Source: Eretmocerus hayati (Eukaryota; Arthropoda; Insecta; Hymenoptera; Aphelinidae). From it: 64,000 bases of DNA. Of this stretch, positions 21,700-34,487 are shown in pieces. Position numbers and translations under genes: made by a program. The stretch is taken from positions 101,589,338 through 101,653,337 of the forward strand of contig CM056744.1 in NCBI GenBank assembly GCA_029851415.1, given 5' to 3'. The number at the start of each line of letters is the position of its first letter. The stretch's first letter is position 1. Below the pieces are notes generated by a model. The model made no database searches. It saw nothing but the letters and a program-made list of their open reading frames with translations, and was not told the origin of the DNA.

Positions 21700-23064
21700 T
21701 GGAAAAACTTGAGATTTGTATAGCATTTGATCGAGTTGATTGGATTTCAGCGGAATTAAAAGGCAAGGAAAATATTGACAATTTGGTGATGTTCTTTGAC
21801 AAAAAGGTCTTATAGTAGAAAATTGTGACAAAGAATGTTGGAAAAGAAAGCATCAAATGGAGGAAGAAATCATGACCAATTTTGAACCCTTAGTCGAAGA
21901 TACAGCTCAAAATAAGTATTTCAGAGGTACGAAAGAGCATTCTCGTAATGATACGAGGATTTCGCAAAAATTCATGTAATATGTACCTTTCAAGTGATCT
22001 CTGTAACCAAAAACTTTTACCATAAAATTAGCATTTGGCATTCATCAACCAATACGCATTTTGATCTCGACGTGATTAGACTCGAGATTATGGGAAATGC
22101 AATGGAATTCAAATTTCATTTTCGACAAATTTCCGTGAAAGATGAATAATGGGGCTATTTTGATGCAATATATCATACGTGATCTGATTTACATCTTTTG
22201 GAATCCGAGAAGAAATATAGTAAGTCCATTCCAAAATTTATGGTCTTAGAAGAAGCGAAAGCGAATTTATAAATTGGACTTTTATCCCACTCCTGCTTGC
22301 AACTACATGTATATGATTCCTCGTTGACATTGACTAGCTAAATCCCATTGATATCACTGGTTTTGAATCTCTCAGATTGGCCTCCTATTTCAAAATGTCC
22401 ATGATTTAAATTTTGACTGCATGTACAACTGTGACTCATCATTTTAATTTCCGTCAATTTTGAATAGTTTTTAATTATTTCGTGAGAAATAATGAAAACA
22501 GTGAGAGACCGAGAAGTCCCTATCGGTGCAAGAAATGCACTGGGCCCTCGACTGGGCCCTAAACTGAGACCAAATATTGGACGCTGAAAAAGAAAAATTA
22601 ATAAAAACCAGAATTGAAAAATCCTTGTTTGCACATCCTCTACCCACCTAAGAAAAAATATGAATCAACATGAGAGAAGGTAATTGTGATATGAGGGACA
22701 CTGAGGAAGGCAATGAGCCAATGGAAGAGTTATTTCAGAAATCTTCTAAATTTGTCTCAAGACTGAAACTTTGCCTATCTCATCCTTTCAAGGTGAAACG
22801 TAATACATCCCCTATTCATTTCTCATTATTGTTTTTTCAAGACGATGTGATTTACGGGGAATTGAAATTATTGAATGCTTGCAGAGATTGTGAAAACACT
22901 GTTCGGTCAGAGTTACATTAACGAATTGCTACAATTTTTATCGGTTACTAAAGTACATTATGTCATGTATTTTTTTACTGCAAATTTCTGAACCACTCCG
23001 GAGTATTGTTTCACCTGTCTATGGATTTTACTCTGGGTGGTTCTGTCCACAATACTCTCATTCG
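21700..23064. other. UGT 3' flank
   Basis: No gene is supported. A short GC-rich pair GGGCCCTCGACTGGGCCCT (near 22541) recalls the GGGCCC motifs in nearby repeats, but no element borders are visible. Confidence 0.4.
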
Positions 23065-25020
23065 ACATCGTTCGATTGTATATCAGTCATTCTGGAGCAA
23101 CTTGGGCAGAACTGTTACCGGGGGGCTAGGGGGCTGGGAAGGAATGAAAAAAAGTTCCCTAGTCAGTACTATGTTGAAGTGATACGAAAATGTTTATTTC
23201 AGCTTTTTTCGACCCTCCCAGTGGGCTCTAGCGCTCGTGAGAAGGCCATTTCGGGCCCTTGTCGAGCCTATTTCAGAAAAATCATAACCCCAGCGGGATT
23301 CAATATTTTCCGACGAATTTCGGCGTATTTTTCTCGTTGATGCAAGTACTTTTCAGGAAAAAATGTCCGAGACCGATGACTGCGTGTGGCGATTTCTGAA
23401 AGCTATATTTATTGAGAGCGAATAACGTTTGAAATTTTCGCGTAATGAATTGGGCTATTTTCGACAAAGTCGAAAATTTCGGACTCGCAAAAATGTCTTC
23501 ATTCTTTTCCACCAAACTTGAACAAAAATATTCTTCGAGATATTTAGTTTCAGGGGGAAAAATTTGGCGGAGGTTATTTTTTAAATTTTTTTGCCAAGAG
23601 TTACAAAATGTCGAATTATGTCATTTTAGCAAGAATGTCGGCAACAGTCGGATGTGCTTGCATCTGAACTGATGGGTGACATTCTGTATGGCAATACTCC
23701 TCAAAGTACCCCAAAATATGTGCAAAAACTTTCGGTAATGAGCTTCGAGCCAGGAGCGAGCTGTAGGTTCAATTTACCGAATTAAAATTGAGCATTATTT
23801 TGGCACACGCGACCGTGGGCATAATTTTATTTGTTCTAACTCATGGTTGAGATAACGAGCGAGAACGAGAATCCAAATACATTTTACCGACTCAAATTGG
23901 CCATCCAAACCCAATTCTGAGGGTTCAGCTCTAGAACGTTGTCTAAACGATGCAAACTGTTTACGTCTTCTTTCGCATTGATGAACTACATCTCTCAATT
24001 GTTCGTCATCCAGGAATTTTCAATTTTATGACGAGACCTACACGCAGAGTCCTTGGTACTCTGTTTTAGCCTCTCGAATGACCAGACGCTCCATACCTGT
24101 TTTGACGCCCCTGTAAACGATGTCCAAACCCTTCAACAGAGTCTAAGTCCTTTTAAGGCGTATGACCTTCGAGGGTAAGAGTGGCCACAAAATCGTATTC
24201 AGATCATTTCGAGTCAGACAAGTATGTTTGAGTCCTCATTCTCGCCCATCATTCCGTTTGTAAGCTAGAACGAATAAAATTATGCCCAAGGTCACGTGCG
24301 TTCAAATGGCCAAAATAATGCTCAATTTTGACTCGATAAATTTGAACCTACAGCTCACTCCTGGCTCGAAGCTCATCACCGGAAATTTTTGCGCATATTT
24401 TGGGGTAGTTTAAGGAGTATTTTTATACAGATTTGTGCCCATCAGTTCAGATGGAAGCAAGTAACGACCGTGACTATCATTCTTGCTAAAATGACATAAC
24501 TCAGAATTTTGTAAGACTCGTCAAGAAAATTAAAAAAATAGCCTGCGCCAAATTTTCTCCCCGGAAAGTAGATATCTCGAAGAACATTTTCGTTCAAGTT
24601 TGGTAGAAAAGAATGAACACATATTTTTGCAAGTCCGGAATTTTCGACTTTTTCGAAAAAAACCATCAATTTATTACGCGAAAATCGCAAACGTTATTCG
24701 CTCTCAATAACTAGCTTGCAGAAATCGCCATGCGCAGTCATCGGTCTCGGGCATTTTTTCTGAAAAGTACCTCCACCAACGAGAAAAATACGCCGGAATC
24801 CGTCGGAGAATGTTGAATCCTGTTGGGGCTATGATTTCTCCAACATAGGCCCAACAGAGCCCCAAAATGGCCCTCTCAAGGGCCCTCGGGCCCACTGGAA
24901 GAGTCTAAAAAATCTGAAAATAAATTTTGGTAGTATTTCAAAATAGTATTGACTGGCAGGATTTTTCTTCGATTCTTCTTACGCCCACCTGGGAACGGTT
25001 CTGTCCAGCTTGCTCTAGAG
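23065..25020. repeat. Very long inverted repeat (arms about 850-900 bp)
   Basis: The left arm, about 23065-23905, reappears in reverse complement at about 24200-25020 with many small differences, by eye roughly four fifths identical. Landmarks shared by both arms include GGGCAGAACTGTTACC/GGACAGAACCGTTCCC, GCGTATTTTTCTCGTTG, GAGACCGATGACTGCG, TTATTGAGAGCGAATAACG, GAGCTTCGAGCCAGGAG and GGGCATAATTTTATTCGTTC. The spacer is about 300 bp. No arm encodes a recognised protein. It may be two head-to-head copies of one repeat or one giant foldback element. Confidence 0.88.
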
Positions 25021-26339
25021 TGACTCGTATGCAAATAGATAGTGAGGATCAAGAAATCGTATTCAATGAGTCACTTTGATCAATATTGCTGATACAAAAT
25101 TTTCACATGTTTTAGATGTCGACGAAAACATGCCAGCGACTCTTGGCCTTGAATTGAACGTGTTAATGATGTACTCATCTGAGAAGTTGATGAGTGCTTC
25201 TTAAAACTGAGAACCAAGCAATGCTGAAAAAATCTTTTGAAGAGGACATTCTAATGAAATCAAGAACTTTTCTATCCTTGATCCGCTTTTGAATCCAAAA
25301 CTGATCAACTCTGGGAAATCATTTAATTCGAGACATCAGAATTTTTGGTTCAGGAGAATCTCATTTCTTGACGAGATACAATATCACCGCAATTTAGATT
25401 GGGAATCAATAGGTGCGAGAATCACCGCAACTGTGCTGTAGTTCTGAACGAGATCGGGAATAGCTTTCGAGGAGAGACCAATAATAGACTAATACAACAT
25501 ATAAATTGCTGAGTAAATTGAGAGAAATTTCATTTTATTCAACTTAGTACAGAAAGATTCATTATTTGCTGATGATAACGTAGTGTGATTCTAGATAATG
25601 ATATCTAAAGGATGCCAAGTTTCTCTTTATTCTTCGTCCCTTAGGTGTTCAGCATGCTTTAACTTTTCGAGTCTGAGAACAAATATAAATCAAAATCAAT
25701 ATACGTGCGATAACTGAGAAGGATTCATCATCTTGATAAGATTAGGCGGTAATTTCGATTTCAATGCCTGGATATAATCATGCTCATTCAATTTTCAAAT
25801 GATACGTTTTATGCTAGTAGAGTAAGACCATTTATGGTGTCTAGAATCTAGGAGAATCTGGAAACCTGGAGATCCCCAGAATAATTTTCCCGCTCCGCAG
25901 AAACTTTTCTAAATGAATAGCTCGACTTCAAGAGAAGCTCAGAGCTGACACCTCAACTGAAGGTCTGATGGGAAGTTCCAGGTTTTTACAGATTCTGGAC
26001 GCTCTTATATTACATTTGATGGCTTCACTTCTGTTTGCAGTCATAATCCCGATCATCATCTCTTATAGTGAAAAAGACAGTTACCCATAATAGCTCATAC
26101 ATTGGGAAGTTTTTCTTTGTACACGGTGTTCGGGAAGAGAAGATAGGTTTGAAAAAATGTTGAGAAAAACTGAGCACGTGGCGATTTAGTGCTATTTTCA
26201 AGGATCAACATTCCATTGGAATTGAAATAAAGCAATCTACTTTTTGAAGATACGAGCTCGATCTGTACTTTTACATGTTCATCAAATGTAGCACTTCTGA
26301 GCTCTTCTAAAAGGCTCCTAAAGTCTGGGTCTCAAACCC
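25021..26339. other. Intergenic stretch without a supported gene
   Basis: AT-rich sequence, with no exon, RNA gene or repeat border that I can support. Confidence 0.4.
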
Positions 26340-26620
26340 ATCTGAATATTTTTTAGTATCCTAGCTCATTTTGAAGCCCATTTCGAGATAATCAGAATGA
26401 GCTTAGATATGTTTGGTTTCAATGAATCAGGTCCGGGCTATCTTAGGATTCAGAAATTCAAAAAGTCTCAAGTCTTTATTAGGAGAGGAAATATCAGGCA
26501 TCAACTCATGATGAGGAGATAGCTCGACTTTGGTTTGGTGAAATCAGAAGTTCTTCAACTCGTTTTGAAGGTCTTGAAATGAGCTCCAAAATAAGTTTAG
26601 GCGCGTTGAAAGGTATTGAG
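26340..26620. repeat. Degenerate relative of the AGGYAAGTGTGCC MITE
   Basis: The block contains AGCTCATTTTGAAGCCC, GAATGAGCTTAGATATG, CGTTTTGAAGGTCTTGAAATGAGCTCCAAAA and GCGCGTTGAAA. These match the internal module of the elements at 9977 and 44442 (AGCTCATTTTGAAGGTCTTGG...AATGAGCTAAAGTACGTTGAAA). No tips remain, so it is an old internal fragment or a related element. Confidence 0.5.
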
Positions 26621-26882
26621 ATGCGTTCGAGTTATTGACATCGGAAACCATTGTTGTGTGCTCCACAAGATTCACATGCAAGAACAAGAATCAAGCTCGA
26701 ATTTCCAAGAAGGAAATTGTTCCATTTCAATCCCAAAGGGATGTTAATCCATGCACCTAGTACCGAGTCACCAAGTTGCTCAATTTTTCTAAACGTTATT
26801 GTCGAACCTATTGCCCTTCCCCCGTGCGTAGAAGGCAACTTTTCCGAGCCTCTCATCCAACCTTCAATATTTCGATGAAATG

Positions 26883-26888
26883 TTTATT
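26883..26888 (-). terminator. Polyadenylation signal of the small secreted-protein gene
   Basis: AATAAA on the minus strand, about 35 bases after the proposed stop codon of the gene starting at 27860. Confidence 0.5.
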
Positions 26889-26921
26889 GTTCAAAACATA
26901 GTCCGACTAAAATGAACGTAC

Positions 26922-27860
26922 CTAGTCCTTGAATTGCAATCTCCAGCAATGACATCGTCAAAAATTGAATGAATATTACTTACCCAGCATTCGGTGGCAA
27001 CACCAGTGGCCCATTTCAATACTTCCGACTTAGATAGCTTCTGCCCGCTCGCAACGTCTTCTTCGGCTTTCTTTTTAGCCTTGTCAACTGCTTCAGGGGC
27101 GCACGAAGCTGTGGCTTTCCAATGGCACTTTGGTTGAACAAATCCCTTAGCAAGTTTGAATTCTTCGCTGTTCAGCTAAGGAAAAGGTAAACGTGAAATA
27201 TATTATCATCAGTGTTGGTTTCTTGTTTGTGAGTACACTCCCGAGGAAGGTGAACTGCACAGCCGTGACGGTCAGTTACCGTTCGAGATCTTCTGTCTCA
27301 CTCGCGCTCGTACCATAACCTATGAGTGCGAGCAAGACGGAAGATCTCGAATGCCACTCTGACCGTCACGGCTGTGCAGTTCACCTTCCTCGGGAGTGTA
27401 CATCCCATCACACAATCTTCCAAACTTCATGTAGAAAATCTCGATGATTTCTGTGCCTGATGAGCAAAAGTGTTGACATGGCTCTTTTACTAGATTTTCG
27501 AACTAAAATATCTGTCCTTTTATTTTAAAACCTGTTTCTTGGGTCTGTTACTTTTCTATACTTGTATGAGATTACAAGGCCCACATGGGCGAGGACGTTT
27601 TGAAGAAAAAACGTAGAGACAAAATTTCATCACAATGAACTATCGACCCTATCATAAAGTTATTTATTGTTCCTTACAAATTTGGTTAGATGCTCTTTCA
27701 GATGATCTGGCTGAAGGAAATCGTGAACATCCTTCATGGCAACTTTAACCCAGTTTTCAGTGTCGCTAGCTGCACCTTTAATCCAGTCCCAAACATTTGG
27801 GCTAGCTTGAGATGCACCAAGGAGCAGAACGATATAAACGAATGAATAGAAGAATTTCAT
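26922..27860 (-). CDS. Small secreted protein of unknown function (about 126 residues)
   Basis: Exon 1 (27860-27678) encodes a clear signal peptide, MKFFYSFVYIVLLLGASQA, then a short Trp/Asp-rich segment ending EHLTKF. A GTAAGG donor joins in phase 0 to exon 2 (27175-26984, after TTTTCCTTAG), which encodes LNSEEFKLAKGFVQPKC, ATASCAPEA and TGVATECW. Exon 1 alone also runs to a stop five codons later, but the phase match and the next exon favour splicing. A third mini-exon (26927-26922, adding Asp and stop) is possible; otherwise exon 2 reads through to a stop at about 26892 with one more Cys. The mature protein is small, charged and has three Cys. I do not recognise the family. A TATA-like box and AATAAA bracket it, so it looks like a complete compact gene. 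Venom, haemolymph or chemosensory roles are only guesses. Confidence 0.65.
27234..27400. repeat. 167 bp near-perfect palindrome inside the secreted-protein intron
   Basis: The left arm TACACTCCCGAGGAAGGTGA...GACGGTCAG (42 bases) is exactly repeated in reverse complement at 27359-27400. Inner arms (GAGATCTTC, TCTCGC) continue the pairing with a few differences. It looks like a foldback MITE. It has no target duplication that I could define. Confidence 0.9.
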
Positions 27861-27950
27861 CTTTTGTTCCGATGAGAAAACTGTAGGTTGATATAGTTAA
27901 TACAAGAACCGCCCGATCAAACTTTGGACATCTTATTGATCGAGATCCGT

Positions 27951-27957
27951 ATTTAAA
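27951..27957 (-). promoter_or_regulatory. TATA-like box of the secreted-protein gene
   Basis: TTTAAAT on the minus strand, about 95 bases before the start codon at 27860. Position only. Confidence 0.35.
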
Positions 27958-27960
27958 GCT

Positions 27961-28947
27961 ATATCCTCACTTCAACTAATGGTGCAGAAGAAGTCCACAC
28001 ATAGGCGGGGGTGTCATCATAGCTCATAAATTGACTGTCTTAATTTTTCCTGGTTTATCTGCGGTTAATCGGTCGAAAAATCACGTGATATTAAGCTTAT
28101 GAATTATATCAACTCAATCAAATCATGTTCACTCAAAGTATTCTAATGTTCATTTCGTAGACCCTATAAGTGTTCCCTAATAGGTCATTTAAAGGTTTTT
28201 GTATCAGAAGAGTTATATTCTCATCATACTGTCCTGTGCAAGGAAATTATTCCCTGTTTGAAAATGACCTGTTGATATAAGTCATTCGTTTTAGTATCAC
28301 CAGCTTTCTGGACGATGACCAGGGTTCTGTAACTTTAGGTACCGTCTTCCATGGAAGAGTCGTTATCACGCAAGGCAGTTTAACCTTCGGGTCTTGTGGG
28401 ACCCACCCTTAAAATCTAGATTGCCAAGCTCCATGGCGATATTACGGCAATTTTGCCGAATTGAACATGGTAATTACTTTTTTCTAAGCCACAACTGATT
28501 GTATGAGACGATCCGAGACCCTGATAACCCGTCCATAGTTTTTGGGAGCACACAAATGAAAAAAAATGTCCGATACCTTGGGCGTTGAACCTTTTTGGGC
28601 AATGTTTTGCGCTGGCAAGAGTGTCTCCATCATCTAAGTGTCCGTTTTTGAAAGACTTTCTCAAAAGTATATTATCAGTCCAACAAAAAGTCTCTCGAAA
28701 GAAGTAGTGTGGCTGCAACCTTTGCAGGACGACTCATATATAGGTAACCGAGCCAGATTTCACTTATCTATACAGATATTTTGCCGAATTCACCATTAAA
28801 TTGTGGTTTTTTTCTCCCCAGCTTTAATTCTGTAGAGTAAAAAACTGAAGAGTGTATGTATTTTCTGCATACTAGGATATTTCTGGAACACCATTTTAAG
28901 CCCACACGTCGATCCACAACGGGCGCCGAATATAGTTTTATACCCGT
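27961..28947. other. Intergenic stretch without a supported gene
   Basis: No gene or bounded repeat is visible on either strand. Confidence 0.4.
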
Positions 28948-29290
28948 GAATCGAAAACTGAAACTGTAAGCTTTCGATTGACCACAGACACAATGTAATT
29001 CTGATGCGAGACGTATAAGTTACATGAAGTTGAAGGAATGCCAAAAAAGAAGTGCGACATTTGTCCCAAAATGACCCCAGTTGACTGTAACCGTGAAGTC
29101 CTCTATGTGATGTATGCTGTCCCAAAGTTACCCCAAACCGGTGTAACTTTGGGACTTGATTTTGATCGCTCATATCTCCATCCAGAAATGTCCAAATTGA
29201 CTTTATCAGACCCGCAATCGAAAGCTAAAACTGTAAGCTTTCGGTTGACCACAGACATAGCGCGATTCTCGTGCGGGATGTCTTACCCTA
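28948..29290. repeat. Imperfect direct repeat, two units about 265 bases apart
   Basis: The unit AATCGAAA(A/G)CTRAAACTGTAAGCTTTCG(A/G)TTGACCACAGACA occurs at about 28950-29010 and again at 29216-29280, both followed by related GATTCTSRTGCGRGA text. Between them TCCCAAAGTTACCCC and GGTGTAACTTTGGGAC form a short inverted pair near 29120-29155. Probably the remains of a mobile element. Confidence 0.6.
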
Positions 29291-30620
29291 GTGGGCGGTA
29301 TATGTTGTAGATGGTAAAAAAGCACAGAAAACACACTTTCAGGCCCAGAAAGACATCTCTGTGAGTTTGGTGCCCTATTTTGGATTTTTTTAATTGGATC
29401 TTTGAATTTCTTGATCGATTTCTCACCAGTATAGCACCCGATAAAAAAAATTATGCGAAACATATGTTTCGACGTGGAAGAAGCTGAATTTCATGAAAAT
29501 ATACTTTCAAGACCGGAAAGGGTCCACATGACCTCCGAAAAGTTACTTTGTTGCAAAACACTGATTTTTCAGTTCTCAGTTATCTGTCATTTGACAGGAT
29601 TCCTAATACATTGGGTAATAATACAGGAGTTTTTCAGTCTTAAATTTCATGGCAATATCACAGTCCATAAAAGAAACGATGAAATATATAAAAATCATTC
29701 TTGATATGTGATTATCACAAGAGTCTTCTGTAAATTCTGAGTCTAGAGGACTGGGTCAGATTCTCCATAAATGCAATGAAACATCTTACTTCTTACAATT
29801 CTCCTCGAACGTAAGTGTCGGAGACTCTCGATCGCTACACGGGGAGATTATAATAAAATTGAAAGAGAAGCAGGAGGGATGGATACAGGATGCGTGTTCC
29901 AGGGATTGGGGGATCACAATTCTTCAGCCAGAATTCCCCGAAGAAAAAACTTTCCGAGAAAAAAACTCCACAGTTCGAAATTACCGGCCGGCCTCATTCC
30001 TTATATTAGGCTTGAAATTCCCCGGTGTTAATTTCCCCACAACAATGACTCCCCTTGCGAGTTTTCTCAACATCTCCATTCACGGAGACGTTAAAATAAG
30101 AAGGGCAGATTTGAATGATTCACTGTGTATCTGAGCTTAGTTTTTGCATTCTTCATTTGATTATAGTTTGTATAAATATGGTTATTTTGGTTCAAATTCT
30201 ACGCATCAAAAGTGCGACTAGTCTTCTGAAGTATATATGAGTAGTTCTTAACGTAAAATTTTGTATAAGAAATGCAATTATGGACAAAACCATGAATTAT
30301 TCCCCATAATTGCCACAGAATTTTTCAAGTACCGCTCGTCCAAATAGTGAATTGTGGATATTCCTTGCACCTCCAATTCACGGCTCGTCGATTCTTTAAA
30401 ATTTTATTTAGAAGTAACAAAAATTTTACTAGAGAAGTTGCGAATACATAGCTGAGCTGAGAGGATTTGAATTTAAAATAAGGTTACAAGTTAGAACAAC
30501 ATATCGGGTTTTGCTTTCTCTAGAGAAAAAGATTTGTTTTTATCCAAGCCAAATTTTCATCAAATTTTCCACTAAATCCAATATTTCCTTCACAGGAAAA
30601 TCCCATGAATATTCATTTCA
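29291..30620. other. Intergenic stretch without a supported gene
   Basis: Several short open frames occur but none shows a protein motif or usable splice context. Confidence 0.4.
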
Positions 30621-32016
30621 GGTCCCACGACAGTGGTTGACACATGAGAAGTAAAGAATAGATGTTATGTGGATTCTGATCTCGATCTCTGAATGATTGC
30701 GGGTATGAATAATTGAAATCGACAGATACTCCAAGAGTGTAAAAAAAATCAAGCATCGAGAATCAATCCCTTCACTTTTCTCAAAATGTGCCTTTAGCCG
30801 AGAGAAGATGCCTATGATGTCGTCACGTGTCAACAGATCAGATGAAGAACAATGCTCAGAGCGACACATGACGTGGGTTTCCATTCCGAGAACGTGTAGA
30901 TACTGAGTCATTTAATGATAAGAACTCGTAGCAATGATGTTTTATACATAATCTTAGGTTCTTGAGAATTTTTTCACGCAAATTAAACGAGTTCTCATGA
31001 TGGGATTGGAAGAAGAATTCAAACTTTCTTTCATGGTCTGGTTTATTCACAAACATATGTATATTCTCCTATATTCACTTCCGTCTGATCATAATCGATG
31101 TAGAGTATTGATCAAGTAGCTGTACTAATTGCTAACAACAAGGACAATATCAAATCCAAATCCCATGGACTTTGGTTTTTGAAGCAAATTTATTGTATGA
31201 GGGGTGAATGAACATGTTATATAGAGAACTTTGCGGCATTAACACCTTCACTGCGATGGGCCCCACTGGTAGGGCCCACGCGTCCAACTCTGTGTGCGGC
31301 GGTGATCAAAATCTCATTAAATATCTCATTAAATGGGCCCCACCGGTGGGGCCCATCGCACACAGGACCCGAACGTGATTTTCACCGTCGCAGTGAACGT
31401 GTTAATTATCCTACCCGATCATTCATGAAGATCATGGAAGCCTCATTCACAAATACTTTTGGGGACGGGTGGTCACTAATTACTAGTACGTGAGTGCCGA
31501 GTCCTCCTCATCCTCCTAGAATGATGTATCACCTCGTCACTTGAGTGTTGAGAGTTGAACATTTCGTTGGATTTTAGATATTAAGCTTCAATTGCAAAAA
31601 GGGAACACTCGGTGTATAAAGCAGGGGACATTATGAATTTCGAAGTTGGTCGACAATACTGCATCTTACGGAATCCCTTGAAAAAAAAGTTCATGTACGT
31701 CACGTCGTTTCTACGAGTCCTTATCATTAGATGACTCAGTATTTACATGTTCCGAAATGAAACCCACGACATGTGTCGCTCTGAGCATTGTTCTTCACTT
31801 GTTGTTGACACGTGACCACATTATAGGCATCTTCTCTCGGCTAAAGGCACATTTTGATAAAAGTGAAGGGATTGATTCTCGATGCTTGATTTTTTTACGC
31901 TCTTGGGGTATCAGTCGATTTTAAATATTCATATTATCCGTAATCATTCAGAGATCGAGATCAGAATCCACATATAGCACCTATTCTTTACTTCCCATGT
32001 ATCAACCACTTCGTGG
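30621..32016. repeat. Inverted repeat with arms of about 315 bp around a TTAA MITE
   Basis: The left arm (about 30621-30938) and the right arm (about 31705-32016) are reverse complements with small changes. Shared text includes GTTGACACATGAGAAGTAAAG/CTTTACTTCCCATGTATCAAC, TCAAGCATCGAGAATCAATC and AACAATGCTCAGAGCGACAC. The 770 bp between the arms includes the MITE at 31239-31405, which inserted later. No coding content was recognised. Confidence 0.85.
31239..31405. mobile_element. TTAA-flanked MITE, copy 2 (both tips present)
   Basis: The element is bounded by TTAA at 31239-31242 and 31402-31405 with inverted tips CACCTTCACTGCGATGG and, from the other end, CACGTTCACTGCGACGG. It contains the perfect palindrome ATGGGCCCCACCGGTGGGGC with its continuation, and a diverged second GGGCCC hairpin. 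It is the same family as 12914-13061 in opposite orientation. Confidence 0.85.
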
Positions 32017-32534
32017 GCCGGAGGAATAATGTTCGAAACTTGTATGCTGCACGTCTGCGGTGCCAAATTTTGCAAATCATAGAAATTAGATATATTACCA
32101 GGGCCAGGTCCCACAAAGTCCCATGAGCTCCCACGAAATTATTTTCAGCAGGGACCCTATATGTTATTACGTATTTTGACATGCTGAACACGATGGCCTC
32201 AAATTTGAAAGGGCTAGGATGCCTTCGAGACGAGTGACAAAATGTTCCTTCGAGTTGCCATCAGCAGGATTTGACCATTCCGCAATCAATCTCAAAGTCT
32301 TCACGAATTTGACTAGAAACATTTTTTGAAGCTCACGAGGGTCTTTCATCGTCGTATTTGATTATGCATTGAGAAGGAAGTATTTGCAGTAGCCTAAAAA
32401 TAGATGTATCTAATGTACATGTATTATTCCGAAAAGAACTTTTCGACCATTTCTGGAAAAAACTCAAGCCTCGAAGTAATGTGTCAAATTGGGCAGTTTC
32501 CTAGTCTGACGTACTTCGTAAACTATAGGGATAA

Positions 32535-34487
32535 CCTATACGTTTCTGCGCTGTTCCAACCCCCAAAGAGAGTCTGACAATTTCATAAAGTTACTACAAT
32601 GTTTTGGATTGATCTCTCGTATTGATCAAATGTATGATTGATCGAAAATCGAACCTAAAAAATCTTTTAAGAACTACTCTATAGATACAAGATGGGATGC
32701 TCTCATAATGGCCAAATTGTTCAAATCATGCTTGGTTTATCTCATTCTCCCGGTTACTAATTTTTTTATTGAATACCGAATGTAATTAGAATGAATACAA
32801 AAAATACAACCATCAAAAAATGCTGGAGTCTTTGATGTGTCCGACAGGTATAAAAAAATATTGATGTTCACAAAATCGCCTCAGTATCTTGGCTCTCCGA
32901 AGTAAAGACTTTCTGGACAATGAGGAAGTAAAATTTAATCTCGAACTTCTCTAATATATTAAGTATTTCCCTAAAATAAAGATTTCCCTGAGATGTTACA
33001 GAGGTGGTGAAAATGTGCTGAAAATGTAGCATTTCCTAAAAGAGATGACATTTTTCGAAAAAGCAGGGCAAAGGAAGAAAACTGCTTAGTTATGAAGTGA
33101 GGTCTTGAATGCAAAAGGCACTCTGAGTTAGCGTCTTGTTTTTCAAGAGGCTCAAGACCCGTTTTGGAAACGTGAAAATTATTTCTTGGCTGCTTGTTTT
33201 CAAAGAGTGCATATGAGGTCAAATAGGACAAAGAGGGTTGTCAAGGATCAAGTTGGGTACACGAGCTGGCAATGCGCGGGCTATGGTCTCCAAGATTTGT
33301 TAGGTACTCAATCATGTGATGAAGGAGCAGCTTGTTCGACGAAACTAATTGTTTTGGGACGATTAAACATAATAAATTATTTGTCAACGATCAACTACTT
33401 TCAACCACACGAATTCAGGTAGTATAAATTATGTGTTCAATGGATCAAAGTAACTAGGGAATTCAACGTTGTACATAATACAAATATTTTATGAACATAA
33501 ATTCAGGCAAATGGATCCTGTGCAACTCATCATTATTACGTTATGATAGTTGATACAACCTTGAAAATGCGCAGAAACTTAGAAGATAATGATTAAATAT
33601 TGATGAATCTTCTACATAGTGTTGAGTGGAGATACTTTTCCACGCAATCTAACGAGCGAGCAAACACGTATCATTTTCATCAGTGTCAAAGACCGCGATC
33701 GGTAATTCAGCCAATTAAGGGTGAGACTAATGCGACGATTTTCTCGTTCGTCTCAAATAGTCTGTCAGTCGGGATATGTATGGCTGTAAAAAAACTTTCG
33801 GAAAATGTTCACTCAATGATTTTTTCCGGTTTGGTTTTCCAAACTATATTTTAAAAATTTCCTCGTAATATTTGCGCATCATAATAAATCTCCCCGCAAT
33901 TCATCGTTAAATTTGAAAAAACGAGTCTTCCAAAAACCTCATCTTACTTGAACAGTTGTTTTGCCTTCGCTCTGCTTTTCAAAAAATGTTATCTCTTTTA
34001 GGAAATGTAAAGTTTTCAGCACATTTACTATCTTTGTAAAATATTAGATAAATCTTTATGCATGGCAAAACCTAATTCATCTTAAAAGTCCGAGATTAAA
34101 TTTTACTTCTTCGTTGTCCAGAAAGTCTTTACTGCGGAGAGCCATGATACTGAGGCGGTTTTATAGACATCGATATTTGCTCATACCGTTCTGACACATT
34201 AGCGAGACGTTCATCATTTGATGGATACATTTTCTATCCATTCTAATTACACTCGGTATTCATCATAATTACTTTAAGGAAAAATTAAGCTACTAAAAAT
34301 GATTTGAATTGTTTCGTCATTATGAGAGCATCCCGCTCTGTATCTATAGTCTAATCCTTCAAAGATTTTTGGCGTTCAACTTTTGATCCATAATTGATTT
34401 GATTCAAGTGATTAATCCAAAACATTGAGGCAACATTCTGGAGTTGTTAGACTCTCTTCGTAGTTGTAACGGCGCAAAAATGTAGCA
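32535..34487. repeat. Foldback element of about 1.95 kb with arms of about 560 bp
   Basis: The left arm (about 32535-33105) returns in reverse complement at about 33935-34487. Matching landmarks are AGAGAGTCTGACAA/TTGTTAGACTCTCT, CAATGTTTTGGATT, GGGATGCTCTCATAATG/CATTATGAGAGCATCCC, CGAAGTAAAGACTTTCTGGACAA, and CCTAAAAGAGATGACATTTTT/AAAATGTTATCTCTTTTAGG. The 830 bp centre has no recognised coding sequence. No target duplication was found. Confidence 0.87.
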
